Assembly (NCBI GenBank): GCA_037074615.1
Contig: CM073549.1
Coordinates: forward strand, 2,795,001 to 2,859,000
DNA length: 64,000 nucleotides
From: Leucaena leucocephala
Lineage: Eukaryota; Streptophyta; Magnoliopsida; Fabales; Fabaceae
Direction of reading: 5' to 3'
The notes under the pieces were generated by a model, which saw nothing but the letters and a program-made list of their open reading frames with translations, ran no database searches and had not been told where the DNA came from. The translations under genes and the position numbers were made by a program. This document shows, one piece after another, positions 12,074 through 24,657 of the stretch. Each line of letters begins with the position of its first letter. Position 1 is the stretch's first letter.

Positions 12074-13881
12074 TGTACCCTAAGTCAATTAGATATTATA
12101 ATTTATTTAATAAAAAAACTTTATTAAATAAATATTTATTAAATTATTTTGCATTTTTTATAATAAAGATTAATGAATAATCGAAAAATGATTATAAATG
12201 TTCTTAATTGATTATTATTAATGATAATAAAGATCTATAAATTAAAACTAGTATGACTTTTATTAATGATCATGTATAGAGATATAAATTAAAGTCATAG
12301 CACTTGTTAGATACCAAAGCACTGGACTAACCTATTATGAGATAGCTATATGGATTACGTCATAAACATATCTCATTATGCTATGTCATTGTGCCCTCAG
12401 ACTTAAGATTACTATAGACACCTACATAAGGAACACTGTGTTTTGACATGATCAAAGTTACTTTAATTGAGTGATCATAAAAGCTGTGATTGAGTACAGT
12501 GGGATCCATATGAATAAAAATGAATAGTCAAAATATAATTTGTCCCTCATTATGAGAGAGATATTTCTAGAGCCCTCGATGAGTAAGACTGATAAATGCA
12601 TGGACGTGGGCAAATGACGAGTTTCATTTATCTTGTCAATCTACTCTGACATCAATAACTATAATTGAGCAATATGAGAGTGACGTCTTCATATCTCATG
12701 CTCAGTCTATATATATCGTGTGATAAAAAGGACTTGACATAGCTATAAGACAAGTTAAATAAGATCACCGACTTTCATATACTTTGGCTAATCATAATAT
12801 ATTGCTAGAGGTCGTTTATAACTTGTGGGCTAAAAGGTATTTTTGGCCACTGTTAACATTATACGAACCTTTAGGATCGCACATAAGAATGGGCCAACAT
12901 GAGTTAAGATGTCTAGATTTATTAAATTTAAAAAATGTTCAAATTCAATAAATATAAATGTCCTCGTTTAATCTATAAATTTTCTTATTCTAAAATAAGA
13001 AAATTGTAAAAGATGTTCTAAGATGGATTAGAAGAATATAATATTATTTATGGTAAAATAATATTATCTTATTATTATTTGAGAAAATAATAGTATTACA
13101 TTTCAATTAGGATTTGAATTCTCTAAAAGATTTATTATGAAATATGATATCTTTAAAAGATTTTATATTAAAGATAATATATCTTAAATTAAATAGAATA
13201 ATAATCATAATAAAGATATTTGTGGTTGAAAATCAATGTATATATGATATACATAATTTTCAAAGAGATATTTTAATCAAGATAAACATAATTTCTCTAT
13301 TCTATTGGTGGTAGATGAATTGTATATATTTAATATATAAAATTCGTATATAATTTATTATTTAATTTAAATATGATATTTAAGTTAAATAATAGGATAT
13401 CTCTGTGATTAGGGTAACTGACTTGATCCATAGTGAGACTGAGAGTTATTTAAGAGTCAGAAAATCGTATAAAATCATCGATAGAGAGAGAGAATCGTGA
13501 AAAGAGTAGAGGGCGATTTTCACTTAAGCCATACTATTGAGAGTAGGTGTGTTCTTCCTAGATAGCAAAAACAAAGCACGGTTCGTAAAATGTGTTAGCA
13601 CACTATTTGTGTTCGTAACCCTGTTTGTATAGATACTGGTGGAGGGTGTTCGTTCTAAGAGTAGTGCCTCTGATATGAATTAATTAGACTATTCGTGTTC
13701 ATGTTCATCCAAGGAATAGCCCTACTGACCAGAATTACCAAATAAATTCTTGGAGATCAGATATCGAGTTCAATTGATAAGTATTTTTTTTAATTCGATT
13801 TAATCAATATCGATAGATCTATTGGGGGTTTAGCTAAAAAATAATAATTTTATTCTGCTAAGTGTGTACTCAAACCCAACA
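12074..13881. mobile_element. Possible solo LTR or LTR-retrotransposon remnant
   Basis: A stretch of about 1.8 kb with no coding potential that begins TGTACCCTAAGTCAATTAG and ends GTGTGTACTCAAACCCAACA. It thus has the TG...CA ends of an LTR, and the final CCCAACA is typical of plant copia-type LTRs. The right part (13420-13880) is less AT-rich and resembles a transcribed leader. Flanking pentamers (GAGAT and AAGAG) do not match, so the boundaries or the interpretation may be wrong. No primer-binding site or polypurine tract was recognised. Confidence 0.35.
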
Positions 13882-16800
13882 AAGAGGCCTCTAGCAACTA
13901 AATTGTAGAAATATAAGATGTACAACAATATATATATTTATCCTAATAAAAGGATTATAGACATCTAAGGGCGAAGTCTTAGATTTAAATTCTTATGAAA
14001 TAAAAATATATTTTTAAAATAGTTAATTTTTTTATAATTTTAATCGGATCTAATTACTAGGTATTTTAAATTTGTGATTATCTCTCCCAATATTAGTATG
14101 TCATTTAGTGATAACTCAAGACTTAAAATATCTATTAGGGATTTAATTATGTCACACAATATTTGAATCTAACTCAATAACATTAAATATATTATTAGTC
14201 TAAAGCATTTGATGTCGTTTAATATACAAAAAAAAATACCAATACTTTCTTAATTGTATGTACAGAAAGTGCTCTGTATTTGAAATGAAGACTTCTAGTT
14301 AATAAAATTTTTAGAGGAAGACTTTTTACAATAATATTTTTTAGAAAAAGATAACAGACATAAGTGTTTTGATTAGAGTGAAATGGGGCAAGTTGACTGA
14401 GAAAAGTGAGGTGGCAAGGGAGTGTTGCCACGATGGAGATGTGACAGTCCAGCGTAATCTGACGTGTTTTGGGGCTAACAAACATCAATCTTTTGCTTTG
14501 CCTTTGTTTATTTCTATCAAATATTCAAAGTAATTATTTATTTACACGCACGCACAATTAATCCGAAGAATCTCCGCCAAACCCCAAAATTCACGGGTCC
14601 CACATGGGCGGCCAAATTATTGGTCCACCTCATCAATTTCTAATCATTGGCTTTTTGTGCAAACTCGGACAACACAAATCAAATCAATATATAAACATAG
14701 GAGGAGACACATTTAAGCATTAATTGTAGGGTTAAATTTAAAAAATAAGTATTACTTACTCTTAAATAATTTATATTGTAAAACATCAAAGAGTTTTTGT
14801 AAAAATGACGTATCTCATAAACTGGAGGGAGTATATAATCAATATAAAATACAAAAAATATATATTATTGACAGACTATGAGTATCCAACAATGCGTTCA
14901 TCTCATATTTTGTGTACAAATGAATATAGTTTATTTTAAGGGTTAAGATTGCATTTCTTCTGTCGTCTGTCCTAATAGTATTTCTTTTTTTCTTTTTCTT
15001 TTTTGAGTTATAAGCATCTTAAGAAAAATTGTAAAGCAATATAACATATTTCTCTGATTTTTAATATATTATCTATTTAAAAAATTAATATTAGACTTAA
15101 ATAAAATATTTTTTTTTATATTTATCATTTTTTTCTCAATTATTATTATTTATATTTCTCAATAATAATTAAATAAGAGAATGGTAGAGTGAGTTAAAAA
15201 TATAATTAGAGTATTTTAAAAAAAATTATAGTAACTAAATTAATTACTTTTTTAATTTAATTAAATAGGGACTGTGGGGAGAAACATATAACTTTTTCAA
15301 AATAGGTGCAATGCTGATCTCATATTAAAGTTATTGCTGAGTGCCAGGAAAATGACAACATCGTAGCAGTTTTAAAATACTTTTAAGGATAAACGTGCAC
15401 TTTGATTAACATGTTAATTGTAATTCTTCTTGCTAGCATGATTTATCCAAGAAAGACACACCTCATTATATTTTTGTACTAGACTTTGTGATCTTAAATT
15501 TATCACTAATACAAATAGGGTTGATAATACTTTAATATAATCTTATAAAATCAGCACAAAATATATTTGGTGTCTCTAACATCCTTAAAAATAAGTACTC
15601 AATATAGTAATAATAAATCAGATCCTACTAAATATATTTAGTTATATGAATTATATAACGGCATTATATTTTATTTAATAAATTTATTAAATATTTTCTT
15701 CGACTTTTTTTTAACTATTTTTAATTCAAAGGACTACTCAAATGATTTATGTGCTGTTGAGAGTGTATAACATAATTTTTATATTTTAATCATTTAGAAT
15801 TGATTTGGATGGGTACTTTTTTCCTTTGTATTTTTAAGTAATACAATAACTAAAAGAATAAAAAGCCTTAAAAAAGATATTATTATTATTATTATTTTGG
15901 TGTTCCTGTGAATGTCATTTAATAGGATAGAATGGGGCAAGTGAAAATAAAAGGATACCAAACTAAACCTACTTAGATCAAATTGACGAGTGGAGGCGCC
16001 GTCCCAGCTTTGGTGACGATGACAAAGACTCTTTACAGATGTAATTTTGTCCAAGAATGGAACCACACACAACAGGTCTCTCAATGCCTGATGCCATCCC
16101 ATCCCATGAAAGCAAATTAAAGCAGCGAATGAAAAGTGATTAGGACTAATTAGTAGAGATCAAGATTGAGACGAAACTCATTAAATTATAATTACTGCAA
16201 GTGGAAGACTTGACGAAGAAAGAACGAGAGCGAAAGGAATTGATTGAGAAATACTCCATTCCATTTTTTCAATACACATCACACCTGCACGTTGGCCTAC
16301 CTCCAATCTTTTATTCACAAAACGTAATATTATCTCCGTTCTTTAAGAGCTAATTATATTTTTTGATAGATTAAAAAAATTAAAAAAATTAGTTAATCGA
16401 TACTTTTTTTCAATATTTAATATAAGACCTATTTAACTTTTTTTAAATAGATTAAGAAAATAAAATAAATCGGTTAATTTATCTAAATTAGCCAACTAAC
16501 TATTATATTAGTTATAATTAATTTATTTATTGAGTTCTTTAATATATTCAAAAAATTAACTAGCTCTTATAATTAGGACGTGAAGTAATAACTAATATAA
16601 GGGTTAATTCACTAATTTAGATAGATTAATGAGTATATAATATGAATTCATTCAGAAAGTTAGATTTGGTCATATTAACTGATTTATTCAGTTTCTTTAA
16701 TTTACTAAAAAAATTAATTAACTCTTGTATGAGTTTAATTCATTTTGTCAATTAAATTTATAATTTTTTAAATTATTTATATGCATCACTACATATTTAA

Positions 16801-17521
16801 AGATAGTGTATGATTAGAGAATATATTTTAAAAAAATTAAAATATATTTTTAGTAAATAATTAATTTTTTTAATTTTTATAAATTTTATGAATATTATTT
16901 ATATTTTTTTAAAGATTAGCCGCCACCTCTAATTTCGTGTCCTCATCAAACAATAATAGAGATCATTACATGCTTGAAGGTAAAGAAGATTTCCCCTTGA
17001 TTCAACCAATGGATTTCGGCATAAATAATACTAGTCTTCTTTGGATTTATCAAAGGAAATATGATGACTTTAGGTCTCAATTGAAGACAATATTATATGA
17101 TAAATAAAATTAAAATTTAACCCGTTAAAAATATATAACACGTCAATTAGAGTGAAATTTTATGAATAGAAAATGTATTTTGAGAGGGCTTCTTCTATTC
17201 ATGAGTCTAACTCTAATTGATAGTTTAAATATAACTAATTTATAATACTTCTTTAGTTATAGATGTAAGAGTTAGTTAGGGATTAATTTTAATCTTAAAT
17301 ATAAGATCTTAATATATTTGATCTCTTATATTTATTATTATTTTTTAAAATAATTTATTTAACTTATAATTGATATATAATCTAATATATTTACACATGA
17401 GTATTTTAGAGAAATCAAGTCACATATATTATAATTAAATAATTTAATTAATTTTTTTAATCTATTTAAATAGTTTTTAAAGATCGAAACAGTATTAAAT
17501 GCTAAATCGTTCTTATATAAG
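13882..17521. other. Intergenic, strongly AT-rich
   Basis: No supported gene. Content is A/T-rich with many short inverted stretches. Around 16330-16740 there are several diverged repeats of an ATTAACTNACTNTT-like motif that may be an old MITE. The open frames on the minus strand near 14219-14488 and 15794-16102 have no recognisable features. Confidence 0.35.
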
Positions 17522-17604
17522 TTTTTTTTTGTTGCCCACCTGGTTCACCAGAATTTTGCCTCGACTACATCCAGATCCGACCCGCGTCGCATACCTGACT
17601 ATGG
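17522..17604 (-). mobile_element. tRNA-derived SINE, family A, copy 2 (5'-truncated)
   Basis: Only the 3' half of the family A element is present, on the minus strand: a T run (its A tail), GTTGCCCACCTGGTTCACCA, CCAGATCCGACCCGCGTCGC and CATACCTGACTATGGTGGG. Both internal promoter boxes are missing. Near-identical flanks TTCTTATATAAG (about 17509-17520) and TTCTTACATAAG (17605-17616) look like its target-site duplication, so the copy was probably truncated at insertion rather than eroded. Confidence 0.78.
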
Positions 17605-17616
17605 TGGGTTCTTACA

Positions 17617-18661
17617 TAAGTGTTGAATATAGATAGATTCTCTTTTTTTCCATGAATTGAAAAGAAAATACACAACTTGCAACATAATTGTCAATATACA
17701 ATAATATTTTTATGAACATAATTCAAAATAGAAAATTAGAAAACATGAGGAGGGTTGCATTGGATGACAACAAATGTGTAATAAAATTATTTAACAGGGC
17801 TCACTAATATTAAAGCTAAAAAAATTAAAATAATATGATCCAACCTTACTTGATTGGAATTAGTTGGAACAAAATATAACTTCTTAAAACTAATTGCCAT
17901 ATAAACAAATATTTTAAATCAGAAAAAAAATTACACCGGCTTAATGCTTGAACCTGTGTTCATAAATTCGATTGGTACATAAATACAGAGTTTGGTGAAT
18001 CTTAAATAAAAAGGGAATCTGGGAAGGGGGATAGGATCTGACGTGGAGGATCGAGGGTCCATTGTCAAGAGAATCAGACGTGGAAAGCATACGCATGTGG
18101 GGCCATGTGAATGTTTTTCGAAGGGGCGGTGGTCTCTCTTTGGTTTTTCCTTTTGGTGGGCCCCCACGCCGCCCCTCCAACCCTGTTGAACGGTAATGAT
18201 CGCACTTGCTGTCTCCCAAGGGCCCCACCCCCACCGGCCTAGTGGGGCCCCCTTCCTTGTCGGGTTTTGCCCTTTCTCTCTGTCTCCATTTTCAAAACCC
18301 AATCCCTCGAATTGGTTAACACCATGAAAGCCAGCATCATTTTTCACCCCATAGCTTTTCCCTTTACTTGCCCTTCATTATTTAATACCCCCTAAAGCTA
18401 TTCACATTATTACTACATTAGGTTTTCGTGTGAGTACATTAACGCACACAGAAATCTCGTACAGATTTTTTTTTTAGTTCAAATTAAAGGATGTATAGTT
18501 AATTACGGGAAGAAGGATCCAGTTGAAATATCAGGTGCCTAGCTGGCTAGCTATGTAGAGCAAAAATGGTAGCCAAAATCCAACACCATGAACCCATCAT
18601 CATCATCAACTATACATATTGAATCGTTTGCTATATATAGATAGCGCAATTAATTATAGTA
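17617..18661. other. Intergenic with GC-rich island
   Basis: 18080-18260 is a GC-rich island in an AT-rich region, containing GTGGGGCC and GTGGGCCC motifs of the type bound by TCP factors. It could be a regulatory region, but no transcript start or coding exon can be shown. The long minus-strand frames across it have no domain. Confidence 0.35.
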
Positions 18662-18670
18662 TATTTTATA

Positions 18671-19216
18671 GGGTAAAAGTGTATCTAGTACCCCAAACTA
18701 ATTTTAGAGAAGTAATTAATACCTGAAAATATTTAAAGGTATAATTAGCACCCCAAACTAATTTTAGATGTGTGATCAGCACCCTAAAATATTTAAATTG
18801 ATACAATTTTATATTTTTACTAATAGAAATATAAATTTATATCCGATCCATATCATGTAAACTTTTCATTTTAACATATTATTATTTAAAATGTTACATG
18901 TGTCGTATTGTTTAAAAAAAATACTGAATAAACCTTAAAATTGACATTGTATAGAATTCATATGTGAAGATTAAGAAATTTTATAGTTTATTTAGTGCAA
19001 TTTATTAAAATAATATTACACATGTGGCCTTTTAAATAATAATATGTCAAAATAAAATTTTATATTTTTATTAGCAAAGGAGAAAAATTATAACAATTTA
19101 AATATTTTAAGGTGTTAATTGTACCTACAAAATTAATTTGGGATACTGATTGTATTTTTAAATATTTTAGAGTGTTCCTATAAAATTAGGCTAAGGTATT
19201 GGATGTACTTTTATCT
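18671..19216. mobile_element. Mutator-like MITE with 9-bp target-site duplication
   Basis: A 546-bp non-coding element. The left end begins GGGTAAAAGTGTATCTAGTA; the right end reads, on the other strand, AGATAAAAGTACATCCAATA. The inverted arms extend inward for about 130 bases with the repeated theme CCCAAACTAATTTTAG and AAAATATTTAAA. Exact 9-bp direct repeats TATTTTATA flank it at 18662-18670 and 19217-19225. Long imperfect terminal inverted repeats plus a 9-bp duplication are the signature of Mutator-like elements. No transposase is present. Confidence 0.7.
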
Positions 19217-19225
19217 TATTTTATA

Positions 19226-19652
19226 TTAATATATGTGTTAAGTTGTAGATATACCTAGAAGTATTCTCATATCCGCATCTAACACTATAAAGTTTCACTG
19301 TGAAACATTACACATGAAAGCTCTCAAATAGATAAAAAAAATACTGTCTATTACTTTAGTAATAGACATTTGTATTTAACAATTAATAATGGTAGTTCTA
19401 CATTTGAATGAGTTGTAGGGATAAAAACAAGAGTTGCAATATTAGTGGTACAATTGTGAGTGAGAATGATCATGTAAGCCCATATTTTCCGATCTCGTAG
19501 AGGAGGAGGACATTTACAACTGGACATTGCAGCCGATGTCTTTTAATTAGTGTCAGTGATGAGGTGTCTGCTTGAAAAAGATTCTTCCAAGTGGCAACTT
19601 TCTCTCTCTTACCAGCTGTTATTCAATTATACTCCTTCATTCGTAACACCTC
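19226..19652. other. Upstream region of the Glu/Lys-rich protein gene
   Basis: Spacer and probable promoter. No ORF. A pyrimidine-rich stretch (TTTCTCTCTCTTACC) precedes the TATA box. Confidence 0.4.
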
Positions 19653-19660
19653 TATATAAA
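19653..19660 (+). promoter_or_regulatory. TATA box of the Glu/Lys-rich protein gene
   Basis: TATATAAA 124 bases ahead of the start codon at 19784, followed by a C/T-rich leader (ACAAATCCGTTTCTCTCTTC), a usual plant arrangement. Confidence 0.6.
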
Positions 19661-19783
19661 CCTCTCCCCGTTTGATCATATCACTCACAACTCACAAATC
19701 CGTTTCTCTCTTCACACACACAGCGCTCACAAACTTACTTCCTTTCAGCTCAGTTATCACTTTGTCTCCTTTTTGCTTTCAAA

Positions 19784-20521
19784 ATGGCCGGTGTTGAGGT
19801 AATAATATAACTCAAACACAGTACTGTTCATCATTTTCTCTTTTTCGAAGCCTACCTCTGGTCTTCTTGTACATTTCGTTACACTTTAGTCTTCCATGCA
19901 TGCAGATTATGGTTGAAATGAAAACCTGCTTACTACACAAAATCCCTGTTTTCACTTTTTTGCCCCATTTGTTTATTTTTTGGTTCATCATTTCCGTCGA
20001 TCAACAAGATCGCGACGCATAAATTTAATGTTTTCTGATCGATCGATGAGCAATCTGCAAATTACTACCCATTGCAACCTGATCAGATGATCGATCACAA
20101 TATAATAAATATCTGAGCTATATATCGCTGCGCGTGTATCCAATAATCTCTCTCATCAAGATCGAACCAGTTTATATATATATATATGGATCGACGATTC
20201 ATCTTTTATATATAGCTGGATCGCCAGCTTTATGCGATTCAGAGTGATTGATCACCTTGATCACTAAGTCTTGTAGCTTTGATCTTCACCAGGTAACTTT
20301 TTTCAGTTAACGTTTTTATGAGTATGGATCGTCGATCGAACTCCAAAACATCAGATGCAAGAGGGATCAGCTATTATCAACGATCTGTTTCGATCGATCT
20401 TCTTGTTTCATAGTTACGAAGTAGCCTCCATTAATAATGGACAGATCATCGATCAATCAGATGTTACTTCAACCCTTTTTACTTATTCTTTTGTTGATAC
20501 GTGAACAACTCATATATTTAG

Positions 20522-20552
<31 letters not shown>

Positions 20553-21365
20553 AGCTTCCATACACAAGTTCGATCTCTCTAAAGGATCGGCTGATCGGCT
20601 CAATGATCGATCCACAAGATCTAGTAGTTGAACTTAATTCATACTGTTTCATGAAGTTAGAACAGCCTTTTTGAATGTTAAGTGTTTTATCGGACTCGTC
20701 AAAATAGAATATGCTAGATCGAACAGTGTGTGAAATGAAGATAGATCTTGCAGGTTGCTCAAGTTCCATCAGTGACCGAGGTCACCAAGGTGGAGGAGAC
20801 AACGACAGAACAAGCTCCGGCAGCCCCCGAGGTTGCTGCTGTCTCAGAACCAGAGAAGACAGACCAACCAAAAGACGAGGAAATCACAGAAGCAAAAACA
20901 GAAGAATCTGCAGAAACCCAGGTGCCAGTTGAAGTTGAGACCAATGAAGTAAAACAAGAAGAATTGAAGGAGGAAGAAGCCAAGCCTACAGAGGAAGCCA
21001 AGCCTGAGGAAACAACAAAGGAAGTGAAGAAGGAAGAAGAGGCAGAAAAGGTCGAGGAAGTTAAGGAAACCCCCAAAACAGAGGAAGCAGCAGAACAACC
21101 AGAAGCAACAAAGGAAGAAGAAAAGGTCGAGGAAGTTAAGGAAACCCCCAAAACAGAGGAAGCACCAGAAGCAGCAGAACAACCAGAAGCATCAAAGGAA
21201 GAAGAAAAGGTCGAGGAAGTTAAGGAAACCCCCAAAACAGAGGAAGCACCAGAAGCAGCAGAACAACCAGAAGCATCAAAGGAAGAAGTGAAGGCAGAAG
21301 AAGCTACTGAGGAGAAGAAAGAAGAAGAAGCCAAAGAATTGACTGTTGAGAAGACTGAAGCTTGA
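19784..21365 (+). CDS. Glu/Lys-rich, probably disordered protein with tandem repeats (2 exons)
   Basis: Exon 1 (19784-19798) encodes only MAGVE. A 955-base GT-AG intron ends TTGCAG at 20753, and exon 2 runs 20754-21365. Together they give 208 residues. The protein is dominated by E, K, A, P, T and V; it has no hydrophobic core, signal peptide or cysteine, so it is probably intrinsically disordered. Residues from about 103 on contain three tandem units beginning EKVEEVKETPKTEEA, spaced 25 and 28 residues apart, and almost identical in DNA. The composition resembles plant cation-binding or microtubule-associated acidic proteins, but the N-terminal motifs of those families are absent and I do not assign one. 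The open frames on the opposite strand (Ser-rich, Phe-rich) are shadows of the GAA/GAG codons. Confidence 0.85.
19799..20753 (+). other. GATC-dense first intron
   Basis: Intron of the Glu/Lys-rich protein gene. By eye I count 29 GATC tetramers between 19997 and 20748, often as GATCGATC, against about 3 expected by chance. A (TA)n run lies at about 20521-20548. A long first intron just after the start codon often carries transcription-enhancing signals in plants; no specific motif function is claimed. Confidence 0.6.
21043..21290 (+). repeat. In-frame 75/84-bp tandem repeats
   Basis: Three units starting at 21045, 21120 and 21204, each opening GAAAAGGTCGAGGAAGTTAA. Units 2 and 3 are almost identical over 84 bases; unit 1 lacks nine bases (a PEA codon triplet). 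All lengths are multiples of three, so copy number can change without a frameshift. Confidence 0.92.
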
Positions 21366-22598
21366 GCTTCATCAATGGAGGAAAAAAAACAAAAAGTCTA
21401 GTTGTAGGCATCAGGTCTCGCTTTCTTTTCTTTTGTTTTTTTTTTTTTCATGTCAAAGTTTCAACTTTTCTCTGTTTAATTTACTAGTACTATTTTGTTA
21501 TTAAGGTGGTGGTGAAGGTAAGTATTTTGGATGGGGTTTAAATTTTATCATATTGAAAAGAAAAATGGAGGAATAGTATGCCTACATGTAAGCACATGGC
21601 TCCACGTCAGCAGAGATATATGGATGCCATGTGTTGTTGGGGTATGGGTACGTACGTAATTCTATGGGTTTTGTATGGAAGTGATGAGGTGGCTGCTGCT
21701 ACTACTACTACTAGAGTTTGTGGATGATGGTTTGTCTATCTAGATTTGAATAAAACCTTTTTTTTGTTTATCGTGAATCTTTCTTTCCCCGCCTTGATTG
21801 GCTTGCTCCAGCTGCTCTCCCAAAGAATTGTTTTTCTTTTTTACGTTGGGAAGTCAGTATATCAACCTTTAATTAGTCCTAATTAAAAGGCTACTAAATA
21901 GTGTGATGACCAGCAATAATTCAAGGATGGCATTGATGGAAATGGAAGAATTTTAAATAATGTGGACCATTTTGGTTCCAATAAATTCTAAAACCTAACA
22001 ACCATATATAGTTCATTACAAAAGTCTACTGATCAGCGGATGTTAATTGGGTAACCTAGTATCACCTTTTTCAAAACAACAATTGTAAAAGAAAACAACT
22101 AATTCAGTTTTTCTTCAGGTGAACCTGGTATACAGATGTAGAGAGAGAGAAAATAGAATAGCGAGACCCGTTAAAAAATTTAGAGAAAATTATTACGAGG
22201 TTTTAAAAAATAAATTTAATTATTAATTTTTTTTAATGATAATGATAAAGAGTAGCATAAACTTTGTCATTTTTTTCGGTAAAATTCGTTATTATATATT
22301 TCTCAGTTATTATTAGACTTTTAAATAATAAAATTTTTTTTATAACTTTATAATAATTGCCGCTTAGAATTTTTATATTTCTCTAACACTTGTATGATAT
22401 TATTGCATCTAGAAAAAATTATCTATCAATAACTTTATAACCCAATATAAATTCTGTTATAAGTATAAAGTCACAAGTTTAATCTATCAAGATGTCAATA
22501 TATATTTTTAATTAAAAAAATTAACTTTCACAATATTTTGCTCTTTTTGATAAAAATATATAATTAGGCTTTTGTAAAGGGTTGTAGAAACGTATTTA
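21366..22598. other. 3' UTR and intergenic
   Basis: The 3' UTR of the repeat-protein gene probably reaches about 21760 (GAATAAAACC near 21749 could be a polyadenylation signal). The rest is AT-rich without a gene. Confidence 0.4.
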
Positions 22599-23289
22599 GT
22601 GTGTTTGGTTTCCTTCCCAAACATTGGTTTTAGACCTAAAACTATAGTTTAAAAAAAATAACCAAACACTCTATATTTTTTATAATCAATTTTTTACTAA
22701 AACTAATAAATTATTCAAACACTAATTTTTTTCACAATATATTTTTTACCAAAGTCATAGTTTTAAAAAAGATAAGGGAAACCACTTCTAAATAATCAAT
22801 TTTTTTTATAAATTTTTTTTCTAAAAATTAATTCAAACGCGACAATAAAAAATAGATTTTTTATAAAATATACCTTACTCAAAATCTATTCTTCCCTCAT
22901 ACATATATATTATTTATATTGAAATAATAAATAATATATATATATATTATTAGAGTAATTAATAACAAATAAATAAGAAATTATATTGATGTCTTTTATT
23001 TTCTTATACATAGTTAGAAATTTAATTTTATATATTTTGATTAATATAAGTGACAACAAGATGACAAAAAAGTGAGGGGAAAACTCATCTTTTCATTAAA
23101 AATGTATTAAATAAGAAAAATTATAGTTTTCTCTATAAGCAATTATGGGTCCAAAACTATAGTTTTAATTAAAAAATAATTTTTTTATAAAAATATATTT
23201 TACTTAAAATTTATTCTTCTAAAATTTATTCTACCCTAAAATATATTTTATCCAAAATTTATTTTTCAGAATATAATCCAAACACGCCA
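22599..23289. mobile_element. Tourist/Harbinger-like MITE (degenerate)
   Basis: AT-rich 690-bp stretch. The left end is GTGTGTTTGGTTTCC; the right end read on the other strand is TGGCGTGTTTGGATT. TTA trinucleotides flank both ends (22596-22598 and 23290-23292). Ends with GTTTGG and a TTA/TAA duplication are typical of PIF/Harbinger MITEs. The terminal repeats differ by a short indel, so the exact boundaries are uncertain. Confidence 0.5.
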
Positions 23290-24657
23290 TTAGGGTGGTC
23301 ATAATGACTCAAGTGGTCCCCTAATTCATTGCCATGAGATTTGCTTTATGAACATGCATATATGTACTATGTATCCAAACTCCCATGATAAGGTATAAAG
23401 CCGGCTGGTTCAATGCAGTTTATTATATTGTTCTAAAGATATCGGTAAATCACCTAAGAAAAAAAGTAATTATATATCAATTATTTTAAAATGTAAAATA
23501 AATTAATCTATTGAAATCAAATATGAACAATCCATATATAATACATATTGTCAATAAACACTAATGTATATATTAGCTTGAGTTATAGTACCTTATTATT
23601 AAACAAAAAGTAGTCAAACTAAACCTAATGGGTTTTGTTTGGTTCACATTGGTTTGGTTTAGTTTGATATGATATAATTGGTTTAATTTGGTCTTGAACA
23701 ATTTACTATTATTGCAGTAAACATCAAATGTAGTCGTCACTATCCTCATCTTTGTGGTCATTATTAAATTGTTGATTGAGAAAATCTTAGACGATAATTT
23801 AAATTTGTGTTATCTTAACAAATATATTTTTTAAAATTTAAATGTATGTTATATTTTTTTATAGGATGATGTCATTTACTATTGCTGAGAAATCTTTGGC
23901 CCGCATGAACCCTACAGTTCTAAGACTTAATAGCAAGTACGTAGCAGCTTCTTTTTTCTGTTGGAAGATTTGCTTCTCTTTGTTGAATGCACAAGTAATT
24001 AGCTTTGGAATTCGCCCCTCCTTTCAATATTTCAACGCTCTGGTGTATTCCTGAGACGTAAAGTACATCAATTGGGAGGAGAATTGGAGGCTGCTTTTTT
24101 TAAAAAAAAGAGGCCTTTCACATCTTTTCAAGTGAAACAAGCGTTCATATTAGTCCTAATTAAATATCATTTCAACATTTTATTTGATTAGATTTCGGGA
24201 GGGACTCATACATACAGTAGTAACTTTTCCCCCCGTCCTCAGGCCATTATTGCTTGTGGTTGTAGGGTCCTTATGAGATGATTCACAAACGAAAAGAGAC
24301 CGACTTGGGGATATTCATAGTAGCTTAGAGGCCCTCAGCTATTCTTTAACTCGCGGATTTAAACATCTTTAATGATTTGATTTTCGACCTAAACAATTCA
24401 TTAACACTTTAACCTATCAAGGCTATTACATATCGTTAATTGATTTTTATTCTCATTTTCCCTTTCTCCTTTTCTTCTTAGGATCTCATCTCCAATCTTA
24501 AATCAAAAAATAGATTATTAAGATATAATATTTTATAAATTCAAGTTACATCAGTTTTGCAAGACTTTCGATGATTAATGTGTCCTTCAATAAAATTCTT
24601 CTTAAATTAAATAAAATTTCTTGCTTTTGAGATAGATACATATATATATATGTTCTT
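23290..24657. other. Intergenic, no gene supported
   Basis: AT-rich. A run of GGTTTNGTTTGG-like units around 23630-23690 gives a short low-complexity minus-strand frame. The frame at 23842-24054 has no family match. No RNA gene seen. Confidence 0.4.

Noticed and set aside
13882..17521. Hidden genes in the AT-rich stretch
   Set aside because: Open frames are short, low-complexity and without motifs or paired splice sites.
17931..18347. 138-residue minus-strand frame in the GC-rich island
   Set aside because: No domain, unusual composition and overlap of two frames of similar length; better explained by base composition.
20759..21334. Long Ser-rich and Phe-rich open frames opposite the Glu/Lys-rich gene
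   Set aside because: They arise from GAA/GAG/AAG codons read on the other strand (TTC/CTC/CTT). No start context or splice logic, and the sense gene explains the region.
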